From Erysipelotrichaceae bacterium (GTDB lineage: Bacteria > Bacillota_I > Bacilli_A > Erysipelotrichales > Erysipelotrichaceae): a DNA stretch of 64,000 nucleotides. The position numbers and the translations under genes are program-made. This document shows, piece by piece, positions 29,212 through 39,452 of the stretch (position 1 is its first letter; each line of letters starts with the position of its first letter). Where the stretch lies: NCBI GenBank assembly GCA_009773735.1, contig WSYG01000005.1, positions 1 to 64,000 on the forward strand, read 5' to 3'. The notes below the pieces were generated by a model. The model made no database searches and was not told the DNA's origin. It was given only the letters and a program-made list of their open reading frames with translations.

Positions 29212-29403
29212 ATGTCAAGAGTTTGTGCCGTAACCGGTAAAAGAGCGCTTTCGGGCAACAAACGTTCACACTCCTTGCAGGCCACCCGCCGCAAATGGAA
29301 TGTTAACTTACAAAAAGTTTCAGTCGTGGTTAATGGAAAACCTCAGAAGTTACGTATTTCCGCCCGTGCATTGAAGACTTTAAAGGCTCAACAAGCAAAT
29401 TAA
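29212..29403 (+). CDS. rpmB: 50S ribosomal protein L28
   Basis: [34 protein letters not shown]. Confidence 0.95.
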   Translation: MSRVCAVTGKRALSGNKRSHSLQATRRKWNVNLQKVSVVVNGKPQKLRISARALKTLKAQQAN

Positions 29404-29423
29404 ATCGAGATACCTCGGTTTTT

Positions 29424-30023
29424 TTATGCCTTGGTACAATAAACCAATACTTTACCTGTATGAACACTAAGAATCGCTTCGTCTTCAATCCAAGTATTAG
29501 ATAAACCTAATATCGACTTTAAATCGATCTCATAATGATCGAGTGGGTATTCAACACCCATCAAAGATAAAACCGCAAAATCTAAGGTAAATACAGAAAG
29601 CTTCTCATGGCTTTCTTTTTTGATCGCATAAACACCAGGGCCATAACACTTGATCCAATGAACGTCATCGATCAAGGTCACTTCAGGATGTTGGTAAGCT
29701 AAAATAAGATTCGCATGATGATGATCAAAGCGACCGCCTAGTGCCCCATAGATCACGATGTCGTCATAGCCTAATGCTAGGGCTTTATCTAGTGCCAACT
29801 GTGAATCTGGTTGATCTTTATGGGTAGGAAAAGAAATAACCTGTGTTTTTTCTTTGAGCAACGTTAAAGCATGGGCATCGATCGAATCAAAATCACCCAT
29901 TGCACAGATCATATTGAGCTGTTTGCGAAGTGCATAAGCAGCCCCCGCATCAACTCCGATCACATCGGTTTCAATCAAAGGGACCTCGCCTTCTCTTAGG
30001 ATTAGTGTGACTGATTTTCCCAT
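29424..30023 (-). CDS. thiN: Thiamine pyrophosphokinase
   Basis: GVDAGA, GDFDS, DKDQPDSQLAL-like HKDQPDSQLALDKAL, GALGGRFDHH. Confidence 0.92.
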   Translation of the reverse strand: MGKSVTLILREGEVPLIETDVIGVDAGAAYALRKQLNMICAMGDFDSIDAHALTLLKEKTQVISFPTHKDQPDSQLALDKALALGYDDIVIYGALGGRFDHHHANLILAYQHPEVTLIDDVHWIKCYGPGVYAIKKESHEKLSVFTLDFAVLSLMGVEYPLDHYEIDLKSILGLSNTWIEDEAILSVHTGKVLVYCTKA

Positions 30024-30661
30024 AGGTTCTTAATGGCTTCGCCAATGTTGTTTTTAAAGACATAACTTCCCGCAACCAAAACATCAACTCCAGAATTCAA
30101 GGCCATGGTACCGGTATCTTGATTGATACCACCATCGATCTCAATCAAACATTGTGATTCCATAAGTTTGATTTGACGTTTCAGCATCGTTACTTTGACC
30201 AAAGCTTCAGGCATGAATGCTTGTCCACCAAAACCAGGATTGACACTCATGACCAATACTAGATCCAGTTCATTTAAAAAAGGAAATAACAGTTGAATCG
30301 GGGTTGCAGGTCTAAGCGATAAACCAGCTTTCTTACCTTTAGATTTGATCTTACGGATCAAGTCCAATACGGCTTTTGAATCTTCTAGTGCTTCATAATG
30401 GAAGGTAATAAGATCAGCACCTGCCTGTATAAAAACATCCGCAAAAGTGACAGGATCGCTGACCATGATGTGGACATCTAAGAATAATGAGGTTTGAGTT
30501 CTAATGCTTTTTACAAAATCAGGGCCAAAGGTTAAGTTGGGGACGAAATGGCCATCCATGATGTCTACATGTAACCATTTGGCTGGTGACTTTTCAACTT
30601 CACTGAGTTGTTGGGGGATTTTTGAGAAATCCATGGAGAGGATTGAAGGGGCTATGATCAT
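30002..30661 (-). CDS. rpe: Ribulose-phosphate 3-epimerase
   Basis: IAPSILSMDF, LHVDIMDGHFVPN, VNPGFGGQAFM, EIDGGIN. Confidence 0.96.
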   Translation of the reverse strand: MIIAPSILSMDFSKIPQQLSEVEKSPAKWLHVDIMDGHFVPNLTFGPDFVKSIRTQTSLFLDVHIMVSDPVTFADVFIQAGADLITFHYEALEDSKAVLDLIRKIKSKGKKAGLSLRPATPIQLLFPFLNELDLVLVMSVNPGFGGQAFMPEALVKVTMLKRQIKLMESQCLIEIDGGINQDTGTMALNSGVDVLVAGSYVFKNNIGEAIKNLWENQSH

Positions 30662-31530
30662 AGATAGATCTCCTTTTTTTGATCGATAAGGGTTCGTACT
30701 TCCAGATAATGAAGGTATCGTTCCTGTGGAATCAATTGTTCTAAAACAGCTTTCTTGATGGCACAGTCTGGTTCATTGAGGTGTTGACAATTACGGAAAC
30801 GGCATTGTTCACGATAAGGTTCAAATTCAATGACACATTGAATCAGGTCTTCATGAGTCATATGTGAAAAATCAAGTGATGAAAATCCAGGTGTATCAGC
30901 GATCCAACCTTGTTGAACTGGCAGAAGTTCCACATGTCGAGTCGTATGTTTACCGCGACCTAATGCTTTGGATATTTCTTGAGTCTTGATGGTGTAACGC
31001 TCATCAAGTCGATTGATCAGTGATGATTTCCCTACCCCACTTTGACCTGTCAAAACACAGATCTTATGTGCCATAAATTTCACTATCGCTGAATTATCAA
31101 CGCCTTTACCGACGGTAAAGACATGCATGAACTTTCTGTATTCGTCTAAAACCAAGTCTAACTCTGATGTGTCGCTCAGTAAATCCCATTTGCTGACCAC
31201 AAGAACAGGTAAGATGTTGGCCTGTCTGACCAACCATGTGATCCGATCCACCAATAAACTTGAAAATTCAGGTTTTAAAGTCGACATGACAATGAGGATC
31301 GCATCGACATTGGCAACTGAAGGTCTCATCATTTGATTGCTTCGAGGATACACTTTTTCGATGACACTGAGATCTGAGCCATGCAAGACGTCCACCCAAT
31401 CACCGACCATAGGTGAGACCCCTTTACGCAGTTTTCCACTGGCTCCGGTCGCAAAAACATCGCCTTTTTCGGTTATGCAGGTATAGTGATTGGATATGAT
31501 GCGAATGACTCTAGCTCGCTGCATTGGCAT
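30658..31530 (-). CDS. rsgA: Ribosome small subunit-dependent GTPase A
   Basis: TGQSGVGKSSLINRL, ADTPGFSSLDF, C-terminal zinc motif CRFRNCQHLNEPDC. Confidence 0.94.
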   Translation of the reverse strand: MPMQRARVIRIISNHYTCITEKGDVFATGASGKLRKGVSPMVGDWVDVLHGSDLSVIEKVYPRSNQMMRPSVANVDAILIVMSTLKPEFSSLLVDRITWLVRQANILPVLVVSKWDLLSDTSELDLVLDEYRKFMHVFTVGKGVDNSAIVKFMAHKICVLTGQSGVGKSSLINRLDERYTIKTQEISKALGRGKHTTRHVELLPVQQGWIADTPGFSSLDFSHMTHEDLIQCVIEFEPYREQCRFRNCQHLNEPDCAIKKAVLEQLIPQERYLHYLEVRTLIDQKKEIYL

Positions 31531-33184
31531 AATACGATAAGATGATCTTACTGTCAGTTTTTTGGATATAGTATGTATTGGCACCAGGAGTTATCGAGAT
31601 GACCTGATTCTTTGGCAACACAGCGATTTGTTCAGCTGTCATGCCAGAAGTACTCAATACTTGTAATTCTACGATAGCACCTAAAGCAGTCAATTGAGTT
31701 TGGGCAATTTGAACATTGATCCCAACCAGATTAGGTATGGTAAATTGTACTTTACCTGCAATCGTCAATTTAATCTCATATGACATGGCTGGATCGATCT
31801 TTTCACCTTCCAATAAATTCTCTTGCTTAATGATCGTGCCTTCATCTTTATCAGAATCATAATCAAATTGTTTTCTTATCGTAACTTTAGTTGAAGCCAA
31901 AAGCAATTCCACGGCATCAATCTTCTGATTGACATAATTGCCAATCACAAAATACATCCCTTTACTTAAGGTTAAGATTACAACCGATCCTCTTTCAAGT
32001 TTTTGACCTGAGCTCGGGGTTACCTTTACAACCAGGCCAGTTGCGATATCATCGGTAAGTTCATACCTGACGGTATTTGAAACAGCCAGCCCTAGTGCAG
32101 TTATGGCATCTTCTGCATCAGATCGGGTCATGGCACTTACATTAGGAATGGTAATAAATTCTGTTTCAGGGTTTAAGAATCCACTGATCAAGATAAACGC
32201 ATACACAGACATCCCAACTAAGGCAATGAAAATCAAACCTATCAAAGCTGATAGTATTCCTATTTTACGTTTGGGTTTTTGAGGGGACATATTGGCTACC
32301 TGTTGAATGATGATGGTATCATCATTGAGGGTGTCTGATGTAAACACGACTTTAGCGACATCTTTATTTTTATCTTTTAAACAGTTCATCAGATCTTCAT
32401 ACATATCCGAGGCCATTTTATAACGGTGGGTCTTGTTTTTAGCCGTTGCTTTGATGATGACATTTTCCATAGATTGCGGAATACTTGGATTGAAATCGCG
32501 TACTGAAGGCACTTCTTCACGCATATGCTTCATGGCGACTTGAACCGCTGCTTCTCCGGTAAATGGAACTCGGCCTGTTACCAATTCATAAAAAGTGATA
32601 CCTAAAGCATATATGTCGCTTTGGAAACTTGCGTTTTCTCCACGAGCCAATTCTGGTGCTAAATAATGGACTGAACCCATGACGGTATCTGTTTGGGTCA
32701 ATTGCACCGCATCAGATACGGTAGCAATCCCAAAATCAGCGACTTTGACCGTTCCATCATCTTTGACCATGATGTTTTGAGGTTTGATGTCGCGATGAAT
32801 GATGTTGTTTTTATGAGCTTCTGTGATGGCACATAACAATTGGTCCATGGTCTGAAGGGCTTCTTGTTTTTCCATCGCACCACGCTGTGAAATCAATTCT
32901 TTCAAAGATTTCCCGCGGATGTATTCCATGACGATATAGTGTTGGCCATTATCTTCACCGACATCATAGATTTCAACGATGTTGGGATGATTTAAACGAC
33001 TGGCTGCATTGGCTTCTCGCTGAAAACGTAAAAGCGCAACAGGATCTAATGAAAGCTTCCCGCGTAAAATTTTAACAGCGACTTCGCGATTTAAAAAACT
33101 ATCTTGGGCCAAGTAAACATCGGCCATACCGCCTTCGCCCAATTTCTTATTGATGACATATCGATTGGCTATCATTTCTTTCAT
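31511..33184 (-). CDS. prkC: PASTA-domain Ser/Thr protein kinase
   Basis: GEGGMADVYLA, HRDIKPQNIMV, DFGIA, TM segment and about three PASTA-like repeats. Confidence 0.94.
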   Translation of the reverse strand: MKEMIANRYVINKKLGEGGMADVYLAQDSFLNREVAVKILRGKLSLDPVALLRFQREANAASRLNHPNIVEIYDVGEDNGQHYIVMEYIRGKSLKELISQRGAMEKQEALQTMDQLLCAITEAHKNNIIHRDIKPQNIMVKDDGTVKVADFGIATVSDAVQLTQTDTVMGSVHYLAPELARGENASFQSDIYALGITFYELVTGRVPFTGEAAVQVAMKHMREEVPSVRDFNPSIPQSMENVIIKATAKNKTHRYKMASDMYEDLMNCLKDKNKDVAKVVFTSDTLNDDTIIIQQVANMSPQKPKRKIGILSALIGLIFIALVGMSVYAFILISGFLNPETEFITIPNVSAMTRSDAEDAITALGLAVSNTVRYELTDDIATGLVVKVTPSSGQKLERGSVVILTLSKGMYFVIGNYVNQKIDAVELLLASTKVTIRKQFDYDSDKDEGTIIKQENLLEGEKIDPAMSYEIKLTIAGKVQFTIPNLVGINVQIAQTQLTALGAIVELQVLSTSGMTAEQIAVLPKNQVISITPGANTYYIQKTDSKIILSYYANAAS

Positions 33185-33194
33185 GGTCAACCCC

Positions 33195-33917
33195 CTAGAA
33201 GGCCATGAGCACAACGGTGGAGTTATCATATCCGCCTTTGGCGTTGGCACTGTCAATTAACTGCTTGGTTTTTGATGCTAAACTTTCTTCCGTTTTTAAA
33301 ATCGCTTCAATTTCCTGATCTTCAACATATCCATGTATTCCATCTGAACAACACAGGATAATTTTAACTTCTTCTTTTAAAGTAAACAAGTCGATATAGA
33401 CTTGAGGCAAAATCGCTAAAACATTGGTCAGTATCGAACGTTGTGGATGTACTTTCGCATCTTGTTCATTGATACGACCCTGATCGATCCATTCTTGAAC
33501 CAAAGTATGATCCGATGTAATCAGTTTAAGCTCTGAATTCATGGTGTAGATTCTTGAATCTCCGACATTGGCCATGATGGTTGCATTTTTATGATGCAAG
33601 ACAGCGACCATGGTCGTTCCCATCCCCCGATATTGATCGCTGGATGAGGCTAGAAGATACAGCTTATGATTGACATTTTGGATGCTTTCTTTAAGCCATA
33701 AAGACATCTCATCACTATTTGATAGTGTTGGAGGCGTTTGTTCGAAGATGGCTTTGAGATAATCGATGGCCATCGATGAGGCGACTTCTCCTGCTTTTGC
33801 TCCACCCATCCCATCACACACCGAAACCAGAGTGTAACCTTTGTGTTTTAAAACGATGTAGCTGTCTTGATTGATTTTCCTAAGTCGACCGATATCGGTC
33901 ATCCCTGTAACGATCAT
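33195..33917 (-). CDS. prpC: PP2C-family Ser/Thr phosphatase
   Basis: TDIGRLRKINQDSY, VCDGMGGAKAGEVAS, NVGDSRIY, GYDNSTVVLM. Confidence 0.94.
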   Translation of the reverse strand: MIVTGMTDIGRLRKINQDSYIVLKHKGYTLVSVCDGMGGAKAGEVASSMAIDYLKAIFEQTPPTLSNSDEMSLWLKESIQNVNHKLYLLASSSDQYRGMGTTMVAVLHHKNATIMANVGDSRIYTMNSELKLITSDHTLVQEWIDQGRINEQDAKVHPQRSILTNVLAILPQVYIDLFTLKEEVKIILCCSDGIHGYVEDQEIEAILKTEESLASKTKQLIDSANAKGGYDNSTVVLMAF

Positions 33918-34951
33918 AATTTCCCCTCTGTTTTTGCCCTTAACTGACCACAAGCGGCGTCAATGTCCGAACCGTGTTCCTGCCTCAAAGTACATTTTAC
34001 CCCAGATTTCATCAATTTGTCATAAAACTTCATGGCTTGAACAAATCCGACTTGTTTATAACCATGTTCATCGACCACATTATAGGGAATCAAATTGACA
34101 TAGGCGTTCATCCCTTTGATCAATTTAGATAATTGTTGGACGTGAATATCTTGATCATTGACGTCTTTTAATAAGATGTACTCAAAAGTCAAGCGGCGAT
34201 TATTTTCTTCACTATAAGCTTTTAAAGAAGCCATGAGGTCTTTTAAAGGATAGGCTTTATTGATTGGCATCAGTTGACTTCTTAGTTCATCATTAGGTGC
34301 ATGTAAAGATACAGCCAGGTTGAATTGGGTATGTTCTTTTGAGAACTGATTGATTTTAGGCACGATTCCGCATGTTGATACAGTAATGTGTCGAGCTCCG
34401 ATCGCCAAACCATTGTCGTGATTGATGGTTTTCATGAATCTCATCACATTGTCGTAGTTGTCGAAAGGTTCACCTGATCCCATGACCACCACATGCGATA
34501 CCCGTTCTTGAGTCGCATCGAGTTCATGTTGAATGGCCATGACTTGGGCAACCAATTCACCTGAACTTAAATCGCGATCTTTTTTAAGTAACCCGCTTGC
34601 ACAAAAGGTACAGCCCATATTACAGCCCACTTGAGATGTCACACAAACGGAGTTCCCGTAATCATAAACCATCAATACGGTTTCAACCAAAGATCCATCA
34701 AGTAACTTATAAAGACACTTTACAGTGCCATCTTTAGATTGTTGTCTTTTAACCAATTTTAAAGGATCAATGATGAACTGTTCTTTTAAAAGTGCGACCA
34801 AATCCTTAGAAAGATCACTCATTTGTTCAAAATCAAGGGCTCTTTTTTGATATAGCCACTGATATATTTGCTTGCTTCGATAAGATTTTAAACCTTGGTC
34901 TAGTACCCATTGGTTTATATCTTCATAACTTAAATCATAGATGAGTTTCAT
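33914..34951 (-). CDS. rlmN: 23S rRNA (adenine2503-C2)-methyltransferase
   Basis: GCNMGCTFCASG radical SAM motif, VVMGSGEPFDNYDNV. Confidence 0.96.
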   Translation of the reverse strand: MKLIYDLSYEDINQWVLDQGLKSYRSKQIYQWLYQKRALDFEQMSDLSKDLVALLKEQFIIDPLKLVKRQQSKDGTVKCLYKLLDGSLVETVLMVYDYGNSVCVTSQVGCNMGCTFCASGLLKKDRDLSSGELVAQVMAIQHELDATQERVSHVVVMGSGEPFDNYDNVMRFMKTINHDNGLAIGARHITVSTCGIVPKINQFSKEHTQFNLAVSLHAPNDELRSQLMPINKAYPLKDLMASLKAYSEENNRRLTFEYILLKDVNDQDIHVQQLSKLIKGMNAYVNLIPYNVVDEHGYKQVGFVQAMKFYDKLMKSGVKCTLRQEHGSDIDAACGQLRAKTEGKL

Positions 34952-34973
34952 ATCAACAGTATTTTATCATACT

Positions 34974-36224
34974 TTATTTTAAGCGTTTCAGTTTAGCCAT
35001 ATAAAAACCATCAGAGTCACATTCATAAGGTAAGATCAATCGTTCATCGACAAGGACATAGTTGGGATGATGACTCAGGAAGTTGACGATTTGGAGCTCA
35101 TTTTCTTTTCGATTCAAAGTACAGGTAGAATACACCAAAGTCCCGTTTATTTTTGTTAAGTCGGCGACTGAATCCAATAATTGATATTGTAAGGAAATCA
35201 ATTCATCCAAAGTCTCTGGTTTTAAATGGATCTTGATGTCTGGTTTGTGACGCATTACACCTAAACCAGAACATGGAGCATCAATCAAGATCACATCAAA
35301 AGGTTGAGGTTTAGTATCTTTGAGTACTCTTCCATCAATACATAAGGTTATTAGATTGGTGACACCCAACAGTTGAGCTTGTTTTTCAACCAACTCTAAA
35401 CGTGAGGCATACAGATCACACGCTAAGATCGATCCTGTATTGTTCATCAAAGCTGCCATGGCCGTCGATTTAGAACCCGGAGCACTACAAAGATCCAATA
35501 CCCGATCATTGGGCCTTACACCACTAAAATGCGTCACCAACTGTGAAGACTCGTCTTGGATGACGATCTTGCCTTCTTTAAACCAATCTGTATTTAAAAG
35601 AGACAGTGTATCGCTTCTGATCGACAAAGGACTCAAGTAACCTCTTTGGATATTCTTATCTGTATAGATTTCTTTGGGATCGACTTTTAAGGTATTGATA
35701 CGAGCACATAGGGGTGCTTCTTGATTCAAAGATAATGCGATCTGATAGGCCTCATCTTGTCCATAATGTTTGATCCATAGTTTATAGATCCACAAAGGTA
35801 TCGATAAATTCAAGGCTTGGGTTTCAATTTCATCTTTTCCCACAAGTTCTTTTTGACCACGTAATGTAACTTTCCTTAATACCGCATTGACCATACCGGC
35901 TGAACTGATATGATCGACTTTTGCCAGTTCTACGCTTTCATCCACGATCGCATATTCTGGTAAACGATCGAAGTAAAACATTTGGATGATGGCCAAGTCT
36001 AAAATCAAAGCCACCTTCTCTTTGGGTTTATTCTCGACCAGATCGATCCATTGGGCACGAGCTGAAATTTGATGTCTTAAAGTGGTATACACCAAAGCAC
36101 TGATCAAATTTTTATCTTGGTCAGAGTAGTTTTGTAGACGTTGTTTTAAGGCAAGATTTGCAAATTGACCATTTAAAACGACATCACATAAGATCGCATG
36201 CGCTAAAGCTCTTGGGTTTTTCAT
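34974..36224 (-). CDS. rsmB: 16S rRNA (cytosine967-C5)-methyltransferase
   Basis: NusB-like N-terminus, VLDLCSAPGSKSTAMA, DAPCSGLGVMRHKPD, STCTLNRKENE. Confidence 0.94.
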   Translation of the reverse strand: MKNPRALAHAILCDVVLNGQFANLALKQRLQNYSDQDKNLISALVYTTLRHQISARAQWIDLVENKPKEKVALILDLAIIQMFYFDRLPEYAIVDESVELAKVDHISSAGMVNAVLRKVTLRGQKELVGKDEIETQALNLSIPLWIYKLWIKHYGQDEAYQIALSLNQEAPLCARINTLKVDPKEIYTDKNIQRGYLSPLSIRSDTLSLLNTDWFKEGKIVIQDESSQLVTHFSGVRPNDRVLDLCSAPGSKSTAMAALMNNTGSILACDLYASRLELVEKQAQLLGVTNLITLCIDGRVLKDTKPQPFDVILIDAPCSGLGVMRHKPDIKIHLKPETLDELISLQYQLLDSVADLTKINGTLVYSTCTLNRKENELQIVNFLSHHPNYVLVDERLILPYECDSDGFYMAKLKRLK

Positions 36225-38365
36225 AGGACCGCCATTGGGTTAACATCCGCAACGACATCGGACTTCGTTGATTTTTGATTGATAACACTGCTTACTTTGT
36301 CTCTTAAGTGAGACAGATCCTTACCTTTTACGATCAAACGATATCGATAAATGTCTTTAAGTTTACCTAAATCAGAAGGTCCTAACACATCGATCTCCAT
36401 CTGTTTAAAAGCTTCATACATCGCAAAGGCTTCACTTTGAGCCACAATTTCTTCTTTGTGGGTCAAAGTGATGTAGATAAGATAGGTATAAGGAGGATTT
36501 TGACCAAGTTGACGATAACTCATTTCTTTATGGAAGAAAGCGGGATAGTCATGCTTAATGGCCAGTTTGATGGCGTAATGATCTTTGAGTGCACTTTGAA
36601 AGATAACCTCGCCTTGCAGATCACCACGTCCACTTCTTCCAGCCGCTTGAACCATCAAATCAAACGCATCTTCAACACTACGATAATCTGTTCTTAAAAG
36701 CGATTTATCGATGTCTAGAATCAAAGATAAGGTTACATTAGGAATATCCAAACCTTTTGCGATCATCTGGGTTCCACATAAGATATCGGCTTGATGATTT
36801 TGAAATGTATCCAGAATCTGTTCATGGGCATTCTTACGCGATGTAGAATCTGAATCCATGCGTAAAACTTTGGCACTTGGAAACAATCGTTGAAGTTCTC
36901 CTTCAACTCTTTGGGTCCCAATCCCGATCATCCGCAATTCATCATGGCCACAAACAGGACACACATGGATCAGTGGGGTCTGGTAATCACAACTGTGACA
37001 CTTTAATAGATGATTTTCTTTATGGACACTCAATAAACGATCACAGTGAGGACATGATACAGAACTGAAACATTGCAGACACTGATACACTGGGGCATAA
37101 CCTCGTCGATTTAAAAGAATGATGATTTGTTGATGATGATCGAGTCTATGTTGAATGGCTACAACAGCTTGCGAAGAAAAAATAGGATTAAAACGATAAT
37201 CAGGAGGAACTACAGTGACTGTAGGTAAGATCCCACTGATACGTTTAGGCAACTGGATCAATCCATATACCCCTTTTAAGGCTCTGGCGTAGGTCTCAAA
37301 GCTTGGTGTAGCTGATCCTAGTATGACTTTACATCCAAAGTGTTTGGCCCTATGGATCGCAATATCTCGGCTATGGTAACGTGGGGCAGATTCTTGTTTA
37401 TAAGAATGATCATGTTCTTCATCTAAGACAATGATGTCCAAACGATCAAAAGGTAACCAAACTGCAGATCGTGTTCCAACAACCACTAAACTTTCTTTTG
37501 ATAAAACACGTAAGTATTGTAGGTAACGTTCATGATCATTGAGATGAGAATGATAGACAATGACATCTTGACCAAAACGATCTTGGACACGTTTGATCAT
37601 GAGCGGTGTCAAAGCAATTTCAGGAACCAGAATTAAAGCTTGCTTACCAGATAACATCGCATCTTCAGCAAGCTTTAAATAGAGCTCTGTTTTCCCACTA
37701 CCCGTAGGGCCATATAAACATAGTACCGATTGAGGTGAGGTTTTAATGGCTTCATAGGCATTGTTTTGAGCATCACTTAACTCATAGGGGACGCTTATTT
37801 TCTCATAAGGTTTGGGTGAATAATTCATCTCACGATCATAGGTAGATAAGCAACCGTTTTTGATTAAAGTATCCAGTGGTGTTCCAAATTCTTTTTTAAG
37901 GGCTGTATATGGTTTATCCACGCTTCTTAATTCATCAAGGATGGCTTTTTGTCTGTCTGTTGTTTTGATGGGTTCGCTTTCAAAATGAACCATACGTTCT
38001 ACTCTAGCGATCTTTGCGGTAGAATTGGGTTTAAGCATCTTAGGCAACATGGTTTGATAACAGGACATGACACTGCTTAAGGTATCCAAAGCAACTTGTT
38101 CTCCCAACTGTAAAAGTTCGTCGTTGAGGATGGGTAACGGATCGATGATCTCAAGGATGGGTTTTAAGGTGATCTTTTGATCAAGATAACTCTTTTCGAT
38201 GTCTGAAGTATATTCTGTACAACTGACCACCATTGCGATACAGATTTGATTATGAAAGTTAACTTTGACACGAGTTCCTTTTAAGACAGGATGCATATGA
38301 AGATAGCTGAAACGGGTGTTCAGTTTAATGGTTTTGTGTTCTATGTAGACTTCAAGAATGGACAT
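36221..38365 (-). CDS. priA: Primosomal protein N'
   Basis: LYGPTGSGKTELYLKL, VLDEEHDHSYKQE, paired zinc motifs CLQC/CPHC/CHSC/CPVCG. Confidence 0.95.
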   Translation of the reverse strand: MSILEVYIEHKTIKLNTRFSYLHMHPVLKGTRVKVNFHNQICIAMVVSCTEYTSDIEKSYLDQKITLKPILEIIDPLPILNDELLQLGEQVALDTLSSVMSCYQTMLPKMLKPNSTAKIARVERMVHFESEPIKTTDRQKAILDELRSVDKPYTALKKEFGTPLDTLIKNGCLSTYDREMNYSPKPYEKISVPYELSDAQNNAYEAIKTSPQSVLCLYGPTGSGKTELYLKLAEDAMLSGKQALILVPEIALTPLMIKRVQDRFGQDVIVYHSHLNDHERYLQYLRVLSKESLVVVGTRSAVWLPFDRLDIIVLDEEHDHSYKQESAPRYHSRDIAIHRAKHFGCKVILGSATPSFETYARALKGVYGLIQLPKRISGILPTVTVVPPDYRFNPIFSSQAVVAIQHRLDHHQQIIILLNRRGYAPVYQCLQCFSSVSCPHCDRLLSVHKENHLLKCHSCDYQTPLIHVCPVCGHDELRMIGIGTQRVEGELQRLFPSAKVLRMDSDSTSRKNAHEQILDTFQNHQADILCGTQMIAKGLDIPNVTLSLILDIDKSLLRTDYRSVEDAFDLMVQAAGRSGRGDLQGEVIFQSALKDHYAIKLAIKHDYPAFFHKEMSYRQLGQNPPYTYLIYITLTHKEEIVAQSEAFAMYEAFKQMEIDVLGPSDLGKLKDIYRYRLIVKGKDLSHLRDKVSSVINQKSTKSDVVADVNPMAVL

Positions 38366-38415
38366 ACATCCATTATAACAAACCTCAAGGCAAACAAGAA
38401 ATAAGCCGCGATATT

Positions 38416-38775
38416 ATGAAAACAATCAGACTGGGAAACATTATGACACAACAGATTGAAGACCATAGAATCATCGCCGATAAGTTCATTGAAGAGAAAG
38501 ATTGGCTTACTTTTTGGCGTTTCAGTATGCATTGGGGAAAACACAATACAATCATCAGTCGATTGTTTATGATTTTTTGGACACTAATCGGTCCTTCGCT
38601 TTTGATCAATGATTTATATTATTTTAAATTAAAATATGGACCTTATTTGTATTTGATGGATATCTTTGATTGGTTGATGACGATGGTTCCTTTGGCTTTT
38701 GCAGTGCTTTATTTCTATAATAGGAATAAAGCACACAAACGTTCATTTCGTAAAGCAAGACCACCAAAAAGCTGA
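38416..38775 (+). CDS. Hypothetical membrane protein
   Basis: Two hydrophobic segments, basic C-terminus, between divergent priA and convergent gmk. Confidence 0.55.
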   Translation: MKTIRLGNIMTQQIEDHRIIADKFIEEKDWLTFWRFSMHWGKHNTIISRLFMIFWTLIGPSLLINDLYYFKLKYGPYLYLMDIFDWLMTMVPLAFAVLYFYNRNKAHKRSFRKARPPKS

Positions 38776-38800
38776 CTTCAATGATTGAAGTCAGCTTTTT
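38766..38800. terminator. Bidirectional terminator
   Basis: AAAAAGCTGACTTCAAT-g-ATTGAAGTCAGCTTTTT near-perfect inverted repeat between convergent genes. Confidence 0.85.
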
Positions 38801-38815
38801 TATTTCAAATAAAAA

Positions 38816-39379
38816 TTATTCCATGTGTCTTTTTATAATAAGGCTGATGATCTGAGCCGCTAAATGCGGATCATCATTACATACAATAAATTTATACGAA
38901 CCCAATCTTTCCATCTCTTTACTGGCTTTAGCCAAGCGTAACTGAACGATTTCTTCAGTTTCACTGCGACGGCCACGGATTCTTTTTTCAAGTTCTTCGA
39001 TGGATGGTGGAACGATAAAGATGGTCAAAGCATCGTGAACCTTGGATATGACTTGATTGGCTCCTTCAACTTCGATTTCCAGCAAGACATTCTTGCCTTG
39101 TTTACGCAGATCATCCACATACTTTTTAGGTGTTCCATAATAATTCCCTACAAATTCAGCGTGTTCAAGCAGTTCATTGTTGGCGATTGCTTTTTCAAAA
39201 GTCGGTCGATCAACAAAGAAATACTCGACCCCATTGGTTTCATTGTCGCGTCTTTGACGAGTCGTCATGGACACACTGTATGCAATGTTGAGTTCTGGTA
39301 ATTTACAAAACAATTCACGCACGGTGCCCTTGCCTACGCCACTGGGTCCGCTTAGTATGATCAGTAGTCCTTTTTTCAT
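38816..39379 (-). CDS. gmk: Guanylate kinase
   Basis: LSGPSGVGKGTV, SVSMTTRQRRDNETNGVEYFFV. Confidence 0.96.
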   Translation of the reverse strand: MKKGLLIILSGPSGVGKGTVRELFCKLPELNIAYSVSMTTRQRRDNETNGVEYFFVDRPTFEKAIANNELLEHAEFVGNYYGTPKKYVDDLRKQGKNVLLEIEVEGANQVISKVHDALTIFIVPPSIEELEKRIRGRRSETEEIVQLRLAKASKEMERLGSYKFIVCNDDPHLAAQIISLIIKRHME

Positions 39380-39452
39380 GATGTCCCTCTATTTCATAAA
39401 ATCATACCTATCCTGAGCTCATAAGTCAAGTTATGCTATAATCTTTTTAGTT

